In this document: positions 54,323-63,678 of the stretch, one piece after another
How positions within the stretch are numbered: position 1 is the first letter of the stretch
How the letters are laid out: each line of letters begins with the position of its first letter
DNA from: Natronomonas salinimetallica
GTDB taxonomy: Archaea; Halobacteriota; Halobacteria; Halobacteriales; Haloarculaceae
Direction of reading: 5' to 3'
DNA: 64,000 nucleotides
Assembly: GCF_013839515.1 (NCBI RefSeq)
Contig: NZ_JACDNQ010000001.1
Span: 1-64,000, forward strand
Notes under the pieces: model-generated
What the model saw: only the letters and a program-made list of their open reading frames with translations
What the model was told of the DNA's origin: nothing
Databases searched by the model: none
Program-made: the position numbers and the translations under genes

Positions 54323-54709
54323 CCGTCCGGTCCGAGGGTCGCTGTCCGGCACCGGTCTGTCGGTCCCGCCGGACGGGACAACGCCGGACGGGACGCCGTC
54401 GGAGCGTCGACGCCGATCCCCCCGACGCCGATCGCGTCGGCCTGACACCGGTCCGCCCGACCGGTCCCCGCGTTCTGTATATCTCGCCCGATAGAGGTCT
54501 CATCCCGTCGGACGAAACGGCGGCTACGCCCGGCGGAGAGCCGCCCCAGCCCGACGGCACGGTGGATCCCGAACCGACGTACGCCTCGGTCGGGGGACGG
54601 TCCCCGCCGATGTGCGACGACGCGCAAAAATCCGTTATAAAAACCGCCGTACCAGCAGCGCCGGTCGCTGGCGCGGGATTTATTTCCGCGAGACGATTGG
54701 ACTAGGACG
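54323..54709. other. Intergenic region upstream of the second M50 protease
   Basis: No gene is seen in 387 bp. TATA-like GTTATAAAAA near 54634 and GATTTATT near 54677 are candidate promoter elements for the protease gene. Confidence 0.4.
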
Positions 54710-55882
54710 ATGGATCACCCCAGCCGGCCGTCGGACCACGCCGGGCCGCCACCGGAGTCGCTTCTCCCGGCGTTCCGGACGAACGACGTCGACGTCAAGG
54801 AGGACGGCCGACTCGTCTACTACGGCCAGCCCCGAACCGACGCCCGTCGGCTCGAGCGCGAGCTGTGGCCGCTGTTCCGCGAACACGGCTACGAGGTCCG
54901 TCTCGACACGGTCACGGACAGCGAGGCGGATCCGATAACGGGCGTCGAGATCGGCGAGCCCCGCCGCGCGCTCGTCGCCAAACCCCGTCAGGTCGGCGTC
55001 GAAGGGATTCCGTGGACGAACGTCGTGATGTTCGCTGCGACGGTGCTCACGACGCTGTACGCCGGGACGATCTGGTACTACCAGCCGGTCGGGGGGCCGC
55101 TCGATCTCCTCGCCGGGTGGCCCTTCACCGTCGCGGTACTCGGCGTGCTCGCGGTCCACGAGTTGGGCCACTACGCGCTCTCTCGGTACCACGGCGTCGA
55201 GGCGAGCCTCCCGTATTTCATCCCCGTTCCGAGCTTCATCGGGACCTTCGGCGCGCTGATCTCGATGCGGGGTCGGATCCCCGATCGGAAGGCGCTGTTC
55301 GACATCGGGGTCTCGGGGCCGCTGGCGGGTCTCGCGGCCGCGGTCTGTGTCGCGGTGGTCGGCTTACATCTCGATCCGGTACAGGTCCCCCAGTACGTCC
55401 TCGAAAACGAGGAGTCGATCCAACTCGAACTCGGCTATCCGCCGCTGCTCGAGTTCCTCGCGTGGGCGACCGGCGGACAGCTCACCTACGAGGATCCCGG
55501 TCTCGTCGCCAACCCGGTGATCTTCGGCGCGTGGGTCGGCCTCTTCGTGACCTTCCTCAACCTCATCCCTGTGGGCCAACTCGACGGCGGCCACATCGTT
55601 CGCTCGATGGTGGGCGAACGGGCCGAAACGATCGGATCGCTCGTTCCCACCGCGCTGTTCGGATTGGCCGCATACCTGGCGGTCTTCGCCGACGTGAGCT
55701 ACAACGCGCCGGTACTGTGGGCGTTTTGGGGGCTCATTACGCTGTTTTTGGCCTACGTCGGGGCCGTAACGCCCGTCTTCGACGAGCCGTTGGATCCGGG
55801 CCGGAAGGCGGTCGGGGTCGTGACGCTCGCGCTCGGCGTCCTCTGTTTCACCCCGGTCCCGATCGAACTCATCGGGCCGTGA
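54710..55882 (+). CDS. Site-2 protease-type M50 membrane peptidase
   Basis: 390 residues. After an about 100-residue N-terminal cytoplasmic domain, the zinc motif AVHELGHYALSRYHGVEASL and the third ligand motif VGQLDGGHIVRS are clear, with six or so transmembrane helices. No PDZ domain is visible, so it differs from the M50 gene at 48.4 kb. Likely acts in regulated intramembrane proteolysis. Confidence 0.9.
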   Translation: MDHPSRPSDHAGPPPESLLPAFRTNDVDVKEDGRLVYYGQPRTDARRLERELWPLFREHGYEVRLDTVTDSEADPITGVEIGEPRRALVAKPRQVGVEGIPWTNVVMFAATVLTTLYAGTIWYYQPVGGPLDLLAGWPFTVAVLGVLAVHELGHYALSRYHGVEASLPYFIPVPSFIGTFGALISMRGRIPDRKALFDIGVSGPLAGLAAAVCVAVVGLHLDPVQVPQYVLENEESIQLELGYPPLLEFLAWATGGQLTYEDPGLVANPVIFGAWVGLFVTFLNLIPVGQLDGGHIVRSMVGERAETIGSLVPTALFGLAAYLAVFADVSYNAPVLWAFWGLITLFLAYVGAVTPVFDEPLDPGRKAVGVVTLALGVLCFTPVPIELIGP

Positions 55883-55912
55883 CCGCCTCGAGTGCCGTGA
55901 CCGCCTCGAGTG
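55877..55912 (+). repeat. 18-bp tandem repeat across M50 stop
   Basis: Two units CCGTGACCGCCTCGAGTG (55877-55894, 55895-55912), then CCGT. The first contains the last codon and stop of the protease gene. Confidence 0.85.
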
Positions 55913-55942
55913 CCGTATCGCCCCCATGCCGGCGGTGCCGGC

Positions 55943-56815
55943 TCATCCGTGGGTGAACCCCCGATCGGGAAGCGCCGCCCCGTCCATCCGGACCTCCCTC
56001 TCGGTGACGGTTCCGATCCGGGTCACTTCAACGGGGCTCGCCTCGATCGCCGCCGCGAGCGCGTCCTCGGGAACGGTACAGACGAGTTCGAAGTCCTCAC
56101 CGAAATGGACCGCCAGTTCGCGTTCGTCGTCGGCTGATTCGGCCACTTCGGAGGCGGTCTGGGCGACCGGAACGTCCGCATACGAGACCGACGCTCCGCA
56201 GTCGCTCGCCTCGGCGAGTTGGTGCAGCGACCGCGACAGCCCGTCGCTCGAATCCATCATCGCACTCGCGTGTGGCGCAAGCGCCCGCCCGGCGGCGACG
56301 CGGGGCTCGAACCGGAACAGCCCGTTCGCGCGCTCCGTGGCACCCTCCTCGAACAGACGCAGTGCGGCCCCGCTTCGGCCGAGCGTTCCGGTCACACAGA
56401 CGGCGTCGCCGGGCGTCGCCCCGGACCGGTAGACGGGGGCCTCACTCCGCCCGAATGCGGTCGTCGAGACGGTGAACTCCCCGTGGCCGTCGAGGTCGCC
56501 GCCGACGTACTCCGCACCGGCGGCCGAACACACGTCGAGACAGCCGGAGAGGAACGCCGCGATTTCGTCCTCCTCGAACGACGGTGCCCCGTAGATCGCG
56601 AGGGCGGCCGTCGCCTCGGCGCCCATCGCGGCTACGTCCGATAGCGACGCGCCGACCGCCCGCCAACCGGCGGTATAGCGGGTCGTCCCGCCCGGAAAGT
56701 CGCTGGTTTCGTGGAGCATATCCGTCGTCACGACGAGCCCGTCGAGCACCGCACAGTCGTCGCCGGCCGCGGGAACGGAATCGCCCACGAGCGCCAGCGC
56801 CGCCCGTTCGTCCAT
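55943..56815 (-). CDS. thiL: Thiamine-monophosphate kinase
   Basis: 290 residues from ATG 56815 (MDERAALALVGDSVPAAGDD). It forms thiamine diphosphate from the monophosphate. AGDDCAVLDGLVVTTDML, GASLSDVAAMGAEAT, GGDLDGHGEFTVS and MMDSSDGLSRSL are the AIRS/ThiL-type ATP and Mg sites. Convergent with the M50 gene and divergent from rps19e. Confidence 0.92.
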   Translation of the reverse strand: MDERAALALVGDSVPAAGDDCAVLDGLVVTTDMLHETSDFPGGTTRYTAGWRAVGASLSDVAAMGAEATAALAIYGAPSFEEDEIAAFLSGCLDVCSAAGAEYVGGDLDGHGEFTVSTTAFGRSEAPVYRSGATPGDAVCVTGTLGRSGAALRLFEEGATERANGLFRFEPRVAAGRALAPHASAMMDSSDGLSRSLHQLAEASDCGASVSYADVPVAQTASEVAESADDERELAVHFGEDFELVCTVPEDALAAAIEASPVEVTRIGTVTEREVRMDGAALPDRGFTHG

Positions 56816-56984
56816 ACCAGCCGATCGGCGGCGGGGAAAATAGGCCCATCGGTGCGAGCGGCGGATCACGAACGGCGTCGGGTGCGACCACCGGCCGGAC
56901 AGTACCGACCGCGACCGCCCGGAGGCGGCACTGGGGCGGACGATATCAACAGCGTTAAACGCACCCGACGGGAACCGAGACCCA

Positions 56985-57440
56985 ATGACGACGTTCTACG
57001 ACGTACCCGCTGAAGACCTCATCGAGGCGGTCGCCGAAACGCTCGAATCCGACCTCGAGGAGCCCGAATGGCTCGAGTTTACGAAGACCGGGACCGGCCG
57101 CGAACTGCCGCCCGAACAGGAGGACTTCTGGAGCCGCCGTGCCGCGAGCCTCCTTCGGAAGGTCGCCGTAGACGGCCCCGTCGGTGTCGAGCGACTCCGG
57201 GGCGCGTACGGTGACGCCACGAACGGCTCGACGCGCTACCGCGTCCGTCCGAAGCACAAACGCGACGGCTCCGGAAACGTCATCCGAACCGCGCTCCAGC
57301 AACTCGAGGACGCGGGCTACGTCGAAACCTCCGAGCGACGCGGCCGCAGCGTCAGCGGCGAGGGACGTGCACTCCTCGACGATACTGCCGAGGAACTCAT
57401 CGAGGAGCTGGACCGACCCGAACTCGAACGCTACGCCTAG
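56985..57440 (+). CDS. rps19e: 30S ribosomal protein S19e
   Basis: 151 residues, as usual. FYDVPAEDLIEAVAETLES, PEWLEFTKTGTGRELPP and VRPKHKRDGSGNVIRTALQQ identify the family. The last codons and stop fall inside a 29-bp tandem repeat. Confidence 0.95.
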   Translation: MTTFYDVPAEDLIEAVAETLESDLEEPEWLEFTKTGTGRELPPEQEDFWSRRAASLLRKVAVDGPVGVERLRGAYGDATNGSTRYRVRPKHKRDGSGNVIRTALQQLEDAGYVETSERRGRSVSGEGRALLDDTAEELIEELDRPELERYA

Positions 57441-57471
57441 CTCGACCCGAACTCGAACGCTACGCCTGGCT
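57414..57471 (+). repeat. 29-bp tandem repeat across rps19e stop
   Basis: Units 57414-57442 and 57443-57471 and a short partial third, beginning CGACCCGAACTCGAACG. The first covers the C-terminal RPELERYA codons and the stop; in the second the stop TAG is TGG. Confidence 0.92.
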
Positions 57472-57553
57472 CGACCCGAAGCCGCCGTCCCCCGTCCGTG
57501 ATGCCCGGTCGATACCACAAGGGTTCTAATCCCGCCACGATAGACTTCGAGGG

Positions 57554-59371
57554 ATGAACGTCCGCGATCGGACCGTCGGGGCGGTGTTCGTTTTCACGGC
57601 CGTTTCTGTGCCCCTCCGTCTGGTCGGTCTCGGGAACCGCATCGCGCACTGGGATGAGGGGCGGGTCGCCTACTGGATTATCGAGTACGCCGAGACGGGC
57701 GTGTTGTTTTACCGACCGATCGTCCACGGCCCGCTGTTGAAACTCCTCAACGCCCCGCTTTTCGAGCTCCTCGGTGCGACCGATTTCACGATGCGGCTCG
57801 TGCCGGCCCTCGTCGGCGGACTGTTACCGCTCGTCGCGCTCGCGTTCCGGCACCGACTCCGTGACGCCGCCGTCGTCGCGCTCGCGGCGCTTTTGACGCT
57901 CGATCCGACGCTTCTGTACTACTCGCGGTTCATGCGCAACGACGTCCTGGTTGCGGCTTTCTGTTTCGTTGCCTTCGCCGCTTTCGTCCGGGCGATCGAC
58001 TTCGACGACGGCCGGTATCTCCCGGTCGCGGCGGTCGCGCTGGCACTGGGATTCGGTGCCAAGGAGAACGCCCTGGCGTACGTCCTCGCCTTCGTCGGCG
58101 CGACGGGACTGCTAGCGGGCCACCGGCTCGTGTTCGCGTGGTACGGGGGAGCGGAATCGGCAACGGCGGATGGTGTGGGACCGACGACGGCGCTCGGGTC
58201 GTCGGTCTCGGAGCTGAAGGGGCTGATGTGGTGGGGCTACGCCGGGGTCCGCCGTCACCTCCGAGCGGTCATCGGGAGCGTCGTCGCGTTCTTTGCGGCC
58301 ATCACGTACGTCTACGCGCCCCGTGGATCGGTCCCCGATTCGGGGACGTACTACAGTTCCTGTCGGGGATACGATCCGATCATCGGGATCGAGGCGGCAC
58401 CGACGCTCGGGGACGCGATCGCGAACCCGCTCACGGTCTTCCGACTCGGCTGGTTCACCGTGGGCTCGACCGCGGAACTGTACGCCTGTCAGTGGATCAC
58501 CCCCCGAGCCGACGAGCCGAACCCCTACCTCGAGTACCTCGGGGAACTGGCGTCGATAACCGGGGAGGCCTCGGCCGCGCTGGTCGGCCTCGCCGTGGTG
58601 GGGTTCGCGGTGACACTGTATCGTCCCGGACTGCCCGACGACCTCGTCTCCTTCGGATTCTACTGGGGCGCCGCCTCGATGGTCGGCTACCCGCTCATCA
58701 CGGACATCGGCGGCGCGGCCTGGCTCGTCGTCCACGTCGTCCTCCCGCTTTCGGTGCCGGCGGCGTTCGGGGCGGGCGTCCTCTATGGGGTCGGCCGGGA
58801 CGCCCAAATCGACGGCGACACGGTGAGTGCGGCCGTCTCCGTCGGGCTCGCTGCCCTGCTCGTCGCTTCCGTCCTCTGGAGCGGATACGCGACGAACGTC
58901 GCCGGGCCGAGCGACGACGACAACCCGCTCGTGCAGTACGCCCAGCCATCGAGCGAACTCAGGTCGACGCTCGTTGAGACGCGGGCGCTCGCGGATCGAT
59001 CCGGCGGGACCGACGTGGTCCTCGCCGGCGGGAACCTCTCGAATCCCAGTTCGGGCGGGGAGCTCGACCGACGGCCGAACTGCGCCGACTGGTTCGACAT
59101 CCTCCCGCTGCCGTGGTACTTCGAGGCCGGCGGGATCGACGTCGAGTGTGCCCCGACCGCACCGGCCATCGAGGATGCCATCGCGGACGAACCACCGATC
59201 GTCGTCGTCACGGAGACGGAGGCGGACCTCGTCGACGGCCGAATCGACGAGAGCTACGATCGGCGGGTCCACCGTATGCGGACGACGGACACGCCGTACG
59301 TCTACTACGTCGACGACTCGCGGATGACACGTCCAGACGAGGGGACGTACACACCGACCCGGCGAAAATAG
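57554..59371 (+). CDS. Flippase-associated glycosylation protein Agl23-like
   Basis: 605 residues with about 12 hydrophobic segments. AHWDEGRVAYWIIEYAETGV and YRPIVHGPLLK at the N-terminus are the hallmark of the TIGR03663/Agl23 family, related to PMT/ArnT-type glycosyltransferases. It takes part in lipid-linked glycan handling for S-layer glycoprotein modification. The C-terminal 150 residues face outside. Followed by purK after 35 bp. Confidence 0.85.
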   Translation: MNVRDRTVGAVFVFTAVSVPLRLVGLGNRIAHWDEGRVAYWIIEYAETGVLFYRPIVHGPLLKLLNAPLFELLGATDFTMRLVPALVGGLLPLVALAFRHRLRDAAVVALAALLTLDPTLLYYSRFMRNDVLVAAFCFVAFAAFVRAIDFDDGRYLPVAAVALALGFGAKENALAYVLAFVGATGLLAGHRLVFAWYGGAESATADGVGPTTALGSSVSELKGLMWWGYAGVRRHLRAVIGSVVAFFAAITYVYAPRGSVPDSGTYYSSCRGYDPIIGIEAAPTLGDAIANPLTVFRLGWFTVGSTAELYACQWITPRADEPNPYLEYLGELASITGEASAALVGLAVVGFAVTLYRPGLPDDLVSFGFYWGAASMVGYPLITDIGGAAWLVVHVVLPLSVPAAFGAGVLYGVGRDAQIDGDTVSAAVSVGLAALLVASVLWSGYATNVAGPSDDDNPLVQYAQPSSELRSTLVETRALADRSGGTDVVLAGGNLSNPSSGGELDRRPNCADWFDILPLPWYFEAGGIDVECAPTAPAIEDAIADEPPIVVVTETEADLVDGRIDESYDRRVHRMRTTDTPYVYYVDDSRMTRPDEGTYTPTRRK

Positions 59372-59373
59372 CA

Positions 59374-59383
59374 ACCTTATCAA
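59374..59383 (+). promoter_or_regulatory. TATA-like box for purK
   Basis: ACCTTATCAA at 59374-59383 is 24-33 bp before ATG 59407, suggesting a leaderless purK transcript. Confidence 0.45.
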
Positions 59384-59406
59384 CCGCCGCGACACGACCG
59401 GAATAT

Positions 59407-60588
59407 ATGAACCACCGCACTCCGGCCGCGACCGTCGGCGTCGTCGGCGGGGGGCAGTTGGGCCGCATGCTGGGCGAGGCGGCCGGCCCCCTCGGCGTCG
59501 AGTTGGTCGTCTCGGATCCGACGCCGGACTGTCCGGCCGCACCGGTCGTCCGCGAGCAGATCGTCGGGGACTTCGACGACGAGGCGGCGATCCGCAACCT
59601 CGCCGAACGTGCGGACGTACTCACCTTCGAGATCGAACTCGCCGACCCCGACGCGATGGAACGCATCGGTGAGGCGACCGACACGCCCGTCCATCCCAAT
59701 CCCGGTACGCTGCGGACGATCCAGGACAAGCTCGTCCAGAATCGCGCACTCGACGAAGGGGGCGTCCCAGTCCCCGAGTTCCGGCGCATCGACGACGCGG
59801 CGGACCTGCGTTCGGCCGCGGAGGACTTCGGATGGCCGCTCATGCTGAAGGCCCGCGAGGGCGGCTACGACGGCCGTGGAAACCGACCCGTCGAGGGCCC
59901 CGGAGAGGCCGACGAGGCGCTCGCGGAGATCGGCGGCCCTGCACTCGCCGAGGAGCTAGTCGAGTTCGAACGGGAGGTGGCGATCATGGGCGTCGTCGGC
60001 GACGGCGACCGGCGCGCGTATCCCGTTACCGAGACGATCCACCGCGAGGAGATTCTCCGGGAGTCCGTGACGCCGGCCCGGACCGACGCGGACGTCCGAT
60101 CGCGCGCCCGCGAGGTCGCCTTCGACGTCCTGGAACTGCTCGATGGCCGCGGCGTCTACGGGATCGAGCTGTTCGAGACGGACGACGGCGATATCCTGGT
60201 CAACGAGATCGCACCACGGCCCCACAACTCCGGGCACTGGACGATCGAGGGGACAGTCTGTTCGCAGTTCGAACAGCACCTCCGGGCCGTGTTGGGGTGG
60301 CCGCTGGGCAGCACGGAACCGCGCTCGCCCGCGGTGACGGCGAACCTACTCGGCGACGTCGATGGCCCCCAACCGGCCGATCTCCGGGGGAGCGAGGCGA
60401 TCCTCGAGGCCGCCGAGGCGTCGCTACACTGGTACGGCAAGCACGAGGCGCGGCCGCTCCGAAAGATGGGCCACGTGACGCTCGTCGGCGACGGACGCCG
60501 AACACAGGCGGCTGTCGACACCGAAGACGGCCGGGATGCGCTGCTCTCACGGGCACGGGAGCTAGTCGACTCGACGACGTTCGCGTAA
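59407..60588 (+). CDS. purK: N5-carboxyaminoimidazole ribonucleotide synthase
   Basis: 393 residues. It carboxylates AIR with ATP and bicarbonate in purine synthesis. The N-terminal GVVGGGQLGRMLGEAA, ATP-grasp loop LKAREGGYDGRGN, and metal/nucleotide region LVNEIAPRPHNSGHWTIEG are intact. Partner enzyme purE lies at 61.9 kb, separated by NosL. Confidence 0.95.
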   Translation: MNHRTPAATVGVVGGGQLGRMLGEAAGPLGVELVVSDPTPDCPAAPVVREQIVGDFDDEAAIRNLAERADVLTFEIELADPDAMERIGEATDTPVHPNPGTLRTIQDKLVQNRALDEGGVPVPEFRRIDDAADLRSAAEDFGWPLMLKAREGGYDGRGNRPVEGPGEADEALAEIGGPALAEELVEFEREVAIMGVVGDGDRRAYPVTETIHREEILRESVTPARTDADVRSRAREVAFDVLELLDGRGVYGIELFETDDGDILVNEIAPRPHNSGHWTIEGTVCSQFEQHLRAVLGWPLGSTEPRSPAVTANLLGDVDGPQPADLRGSEAILEAAEASLHWYGKHEARPLRKMGHVTLVGDGRRTQAAVDTEDGRDALLSRARELVDSTTFA

Positions 60589-61152
60589 CCCGATCGAACG
60601 GCCGGGTGCCCCCGGTACGACCGCGACGATGTGGCCGAGGGTTTATAAACCAACACGGGGGCATACCGCCCGTGAGCTGACACGGAGCCGACAGCCGGTC
60701 GAGGTGGGTGCGCGGATCACCGCTGTCGGATCACTCCCGCATCGATCCGCCTGTTTGCCCACTCTCTGTTCGGGACCCACGGTACGGTGATGGTTCACCC
60801 CGATGGCGATACCCGTGGTGGATATCGAGGGATCCGGGGTCGACCCCGTCCTCGACGTCGGTCCCGCATCCCCGTAGGTGCGATGCTCGTCACGAAACGC
60901 TGTCGGCAGCGTCGGTCGGTGTGGCTACTCCGGTCGACCGAGGGAGCCAGCCGAGCCTAGAGTAGAGATCGAAAGACGATACACACTCGACCGCACGGCG
61001 GCAGTGCGATCGATGTGTACATAGTTACGATGTTTACTATAGCCAGCCAAACCGACGTTCACGCGGCCGAGTCGACGTTCACGCGGTCGAGCGCGCAGAC
61101 CGGACGGCCGCGACCGATCCTATTTTGCTTTCGGCGGTCCAATCGGCCGGTG
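60589..61152. other. Intergenic region with TATA box and 86-bp MITE
   Basis: 564 bp. A clean TTTATAAA near 60641 has no recognisable gene after it; a small RNA or lost gene is possible. Apart from the MITE at 60957-61042 nothing else is supported. Confidence 0.4.
60957..61042. repeat. 86-bp palindromic MITE, copy D
   Basis: Same orientation as copy A, with ends CTAGAG / CTATAG; the left end has one changed base. Located 110 bp before the NosL gene. Confidence 0.85.
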
Positions 61153-61767
61153 ATGCAACCGTCAAAAGCGGATCCCGGCCGACGATCGGTACTCGCGGCG
61201 ATCGTCTCGGGTGGGGCCATCGCGGTCGCCGGCTGTCTCGGCGGCGTGGCCGGACCGGATGCGGACGCCGGCGACGACACAGCGAACGGCGGCGACGACC
61301 CGGTGTTTCCTGATCACCCCGGTAACGAGCCCCGCGACCCGCCCGCGGGACGGCGCTGTGACGGCCCCTGTGGGATGGAACCCGCCAGCCACCCGGAGGC
61401 GAACGCACAGATCGCCCACGCCGACGGCCGGGGGGTCTTCTTCGATAGCGCCGGCTGTCTCGTCTCCTATCTCCACGACCCGACGTTCTACGACGGTCCG
61501 GACGCGGCGATCCGGAACGTCTGGGCCCGGGACTTCGGGACCAAGGCCTTCCTCGACGCGACTGAGGCGAGTTTCGTCCTCGATTTCAGCAAGGAGCGCC
61601 ACGAGGAGGTGATGGCGCACAATCCGAAACCGTTCGCCGATCGATCCGACGCGGTCGCCTACGTCGGGGCCTACGACGACCTCGGCGAGGCGGACATCGT
61701 CGGCCTCGACGCCTTCGGGGCCGAACAGGCCAATCGGTACCGCGATTACCCCCTCCCCGAGGAGTGA
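61153..61767 (+). CDS. NosL-family lipoprotein
   Basis: 204 residues from ATG 61153 (MQPSKADPGRRSVLAAIVSG). A twin Arg plus hydrophobic run ends in a lipobox VAGC, so it is probably a Tat-exported lipoprotein. The NosL copper site CDGPCGMEPASHPEANAQI is present. NosL supplies copper to nitrous oxide reductase, but no nos genes are in the window, so it may serve another copper enzyme. The upstream ATG at 61015 would start inside the MITE. Confidence 0.85.
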   Translation: MQPSKADPGRRSVLAAIVSGGAIAVAGCLGGVAGPDADAGDDTANGGDDPVFPDHPGNEPRDPPAGRRCDGPCGMEPASHPEANAQIAHADGRGVFFDSAGCLVSYLHDPTFYDGPDAAIRNVWARDFGTKAFLDATEASFVLDFSKERHEEVMAHNPKPFADRSDAVAYVGAYDDLGEADIVGLDAFGAEQANRYRDYPLPEE

Positions 61768-61854
61768 CGCCGTTCCGAAAACGGGACCCCGGTACGGACC
61801 GAGGACTGTCGAGAAACCACAACGCCCAAACGACCGCCGCCCGCCGTCTCCCGT

Positions 61855-62475
61855 ATGACCCGTTCCGCCGACGTACAGGCGCTCATCGACCTGTTCGAAG
61901 CCGAAGCCGACCGCGACCGTCCCGACGGGGAGACGCCCGACGTGGGCATCGTCATGGGCTCCGACTCGGATCTCGACACCATGTACGGCGCCTACGAGGC
62001 GCTGACCGAACTCGGCTTCGAGGAGATCACGGATTACGACGAGCCGCCGGAGAGCCGCTTCAGTTTCGAGACGTACGTCGTCTCGGCCCACCGGACGCCG
62101 GAGTTGATGTACGCCTACGGCGAGACGGCCCCCGACCGCGGTCTCGACGTCATCATCGCGGGGGCGGGCGGCAAGTCGGCCGACCTGCCGAACATGACCG
62201 CCTCGATCGCCTATCCACTCCCCGTCGTCGGCGTCCCGGTCCAAGAGAAGTCGGTCGATTCGGTCGTGGGGATGCCGACCGGCGCGCCGATCGTCGCCGT
62301 CGACGCCGGCAAGTCGTTCAACGCCGGCCTGTCAGCCGCCCAAATTCTCTCTCGAGCCTACCCCGAACTGGCGGACCGCCTCGAGGCGTATCACGACGAC
62401 CTCCAGGACGGTGTCGGTGCCGTCTCGACGCGGCTCCACGAACTCGGGACGGAGCGGTTCCGCGAGGAACGCTAG
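61855..62475 (+). CDS. purE: N5-carboxyaminoimidazole ribonucleotide mutase
   Basis: 206 residues. It moves the carboxyl group of N5-CAIR to give CAIR. GIVMGSDSDLDTMYGAYEAL, VVSAHRTPELMYAYGE and GAGGKSADLPNM identify class I PurE. An about 25-residue N-terminal extension and a 30-residue tail make it longer than bacterial PurE. Confidence 0.94.
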   Translation: MTRSADVQALIDLFEAEADRDRPDGETPDVGIVMGSDSDLDTMYGAYEALTELGFEEITDYDEPPESRFSFETYVVSAHRTPELMYAYGETAPDRGLDVIIAGAGGKSADLPNMTASIAYPLPVVGVPVQEKSVDSVVGMPTGAPIVAVDAGKSFNAGLSAAQILSRAYPELADRLEAYHDDLQDGVGAVSTRLHELGTERFREER

Positions 62476-62649
62476 CCCGTCCGATCGATGGAGACGGAGC
62501 CGACGGCGGCGGACGCTGCGACGGAGCGCGACTCGGTCGAGGAGTCGCCGGCGCGGGTGACCCTGTAGGTAATCGTCGCCGCGCTCGCGGCCAGGGGCGG
62601 TCGTGCTGGCGTTTGCGGGTCGGCGCTGACGCCTCTCGGTCGCGCCTTC

Positions 62650-63678
62650 CTACTCGATGTGCGCGTCCACGACGCCGTGGACGACGCCCGCGCTGTGGCT
62701 CTTGACGCGCCGAGCGTCGAATACGTCGACAGTTCGGCCGGCGGCCGCGGCGGCGTCCCGAAGCCGACCGAGTGGCCGGTCGGGAAACATCGCATCGGGC
62801 GTCGCTTCGTGGAGGTGGACGATACCCCCTGAGACGAGTGCGTCCAGCGCCGTACCGAGGTACTCGTGGGCCTCGTAATACCCCATTACGACCCGATCCG
62901 CGGTCGTCTCGACGGTCCGACAGTCGCCCAACAGGGCGTGGACGTTCCCCGTGACACCGTTCCGGCGGGCGTTCTCGACGAGTCGGCGGTGGGACGTAGG
63001 GTCGATCTCGGCGGCGGTCACCGACGCCCCCGCCCGCGCCATCGGTAGCGAAAAGTAGCCGATCCCGGCGAACATATCGAAGACGCGCTCGCCGGTCGAG
63101 ACGACATCGCCCATCCGGGCGCGTTCGGCCTTGTTGCCCGGCGAGAACATCGTCTCCGAGAGGTCGAGGGCGTACTCGATCCCGTGTTCGGTGTGGACCG
63201 TTTCGGTGTCGCCGGACCCGGCGACGACCTCGCCGGCTGGGTCCCGTCGTGTTCCGGAGATCCCGCCGCGGGCGAGGACAGTGTCGGCGTCGCCGTGGAC
63301 CTCGAGGAGCGCCTCGCCGACGGTTTCGCGCGCGTCGCGATCGAGCGTCCCCTCGACGGAGACGTCGCCGAAATCCACCAGCACGACGTTTCCGATCACC
63401 GCCCACGACGAGGGGGCTGCCTCGACGACGTGCTCCGGGACGCCGCGGGACCGGAGTACGTCCGCCAGCCCCCGCTCACGAACCGAGAGTTCGAGGGCGA
63501 CGACCGCCTCGACGTCGATCTCGGTGGGCCGGCGGGTGACCGGCAGCGCGACCCGATCGGCGTCGTAGGCTTCGATCCGACGGCTCGGATCGTAGACGCC
63601 CTCCGCCTCGAGCGCCTCGGCGACGCGTTCGGTTCGGGGCTTTTCGACGATCGCCGCCTTACCGGGACGGTCGGTCAT
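62650..63678 (-). CDS. Trm5/TYW2-family tRNA methyltransferase
   Basis: 342 residues from ATG 63678 (MTDRPGKAAIVEKPRTERVA). SAM-binding motif VFDMFAGIGYFSLPMA, NARRNGVTGNVHALLGD and a late MGYYEAHEYLGTALDALVSG are typical of Trm5 and the wyosine enzymes TYW2/Taw2. It should act at position 37 of tRNA-Phe or other tRNAs; motif NPPY is replaced by MGYY, which points to the TYW2 (aminocarboxypropyl transferase) side. It starts inside the nmd3 stop region (20-base overlap). Confidence 0.85.
   Translation of the reverse strand: MTDRPGKAAIVEKPRTERVAEALEAEGVYDPSRRIEAYDADRVALPVTRRPTEIDVEAVVALELSVRERGLADVLRSRGVPEHVVEAAPSSWAVIGNVVLVDFGDVSVEGTLDRDARETVGEALLEVHGDADTVLARGGISGTRRDPAGEVVAGSGDTETVHTEHGIEYALDLSETMFSPGNKAERARMGDVVSTGERVFDMFAGIGYFSLPMARAGASVTAAEIDPTSHRRLVENARRNGVTGNVHALLGDCRTVETTADRVVMGYYEAHEYLGTALDALVSGGIVHLHEATPDAMFPDRPLGRLRDAAAAAGRTVDVFDARRVKSHSAGVVHGVVDAHIE

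Noticed and set aside
60641..60956. Small protein or RNA gene after the TTTATAAA box
   Set aside because: The frames present are basic and short, and no stable conserved RNA structure could be recognised by eye.
62476..62649. Minus-strand frame with TITYRVTRAGDSSTESRS, resembling a pilin or lipoprotein tail
   Set aside because: The stretch is too short, has no start, and overlaps the methyltransferase end; similarity is too vague to support a relic.
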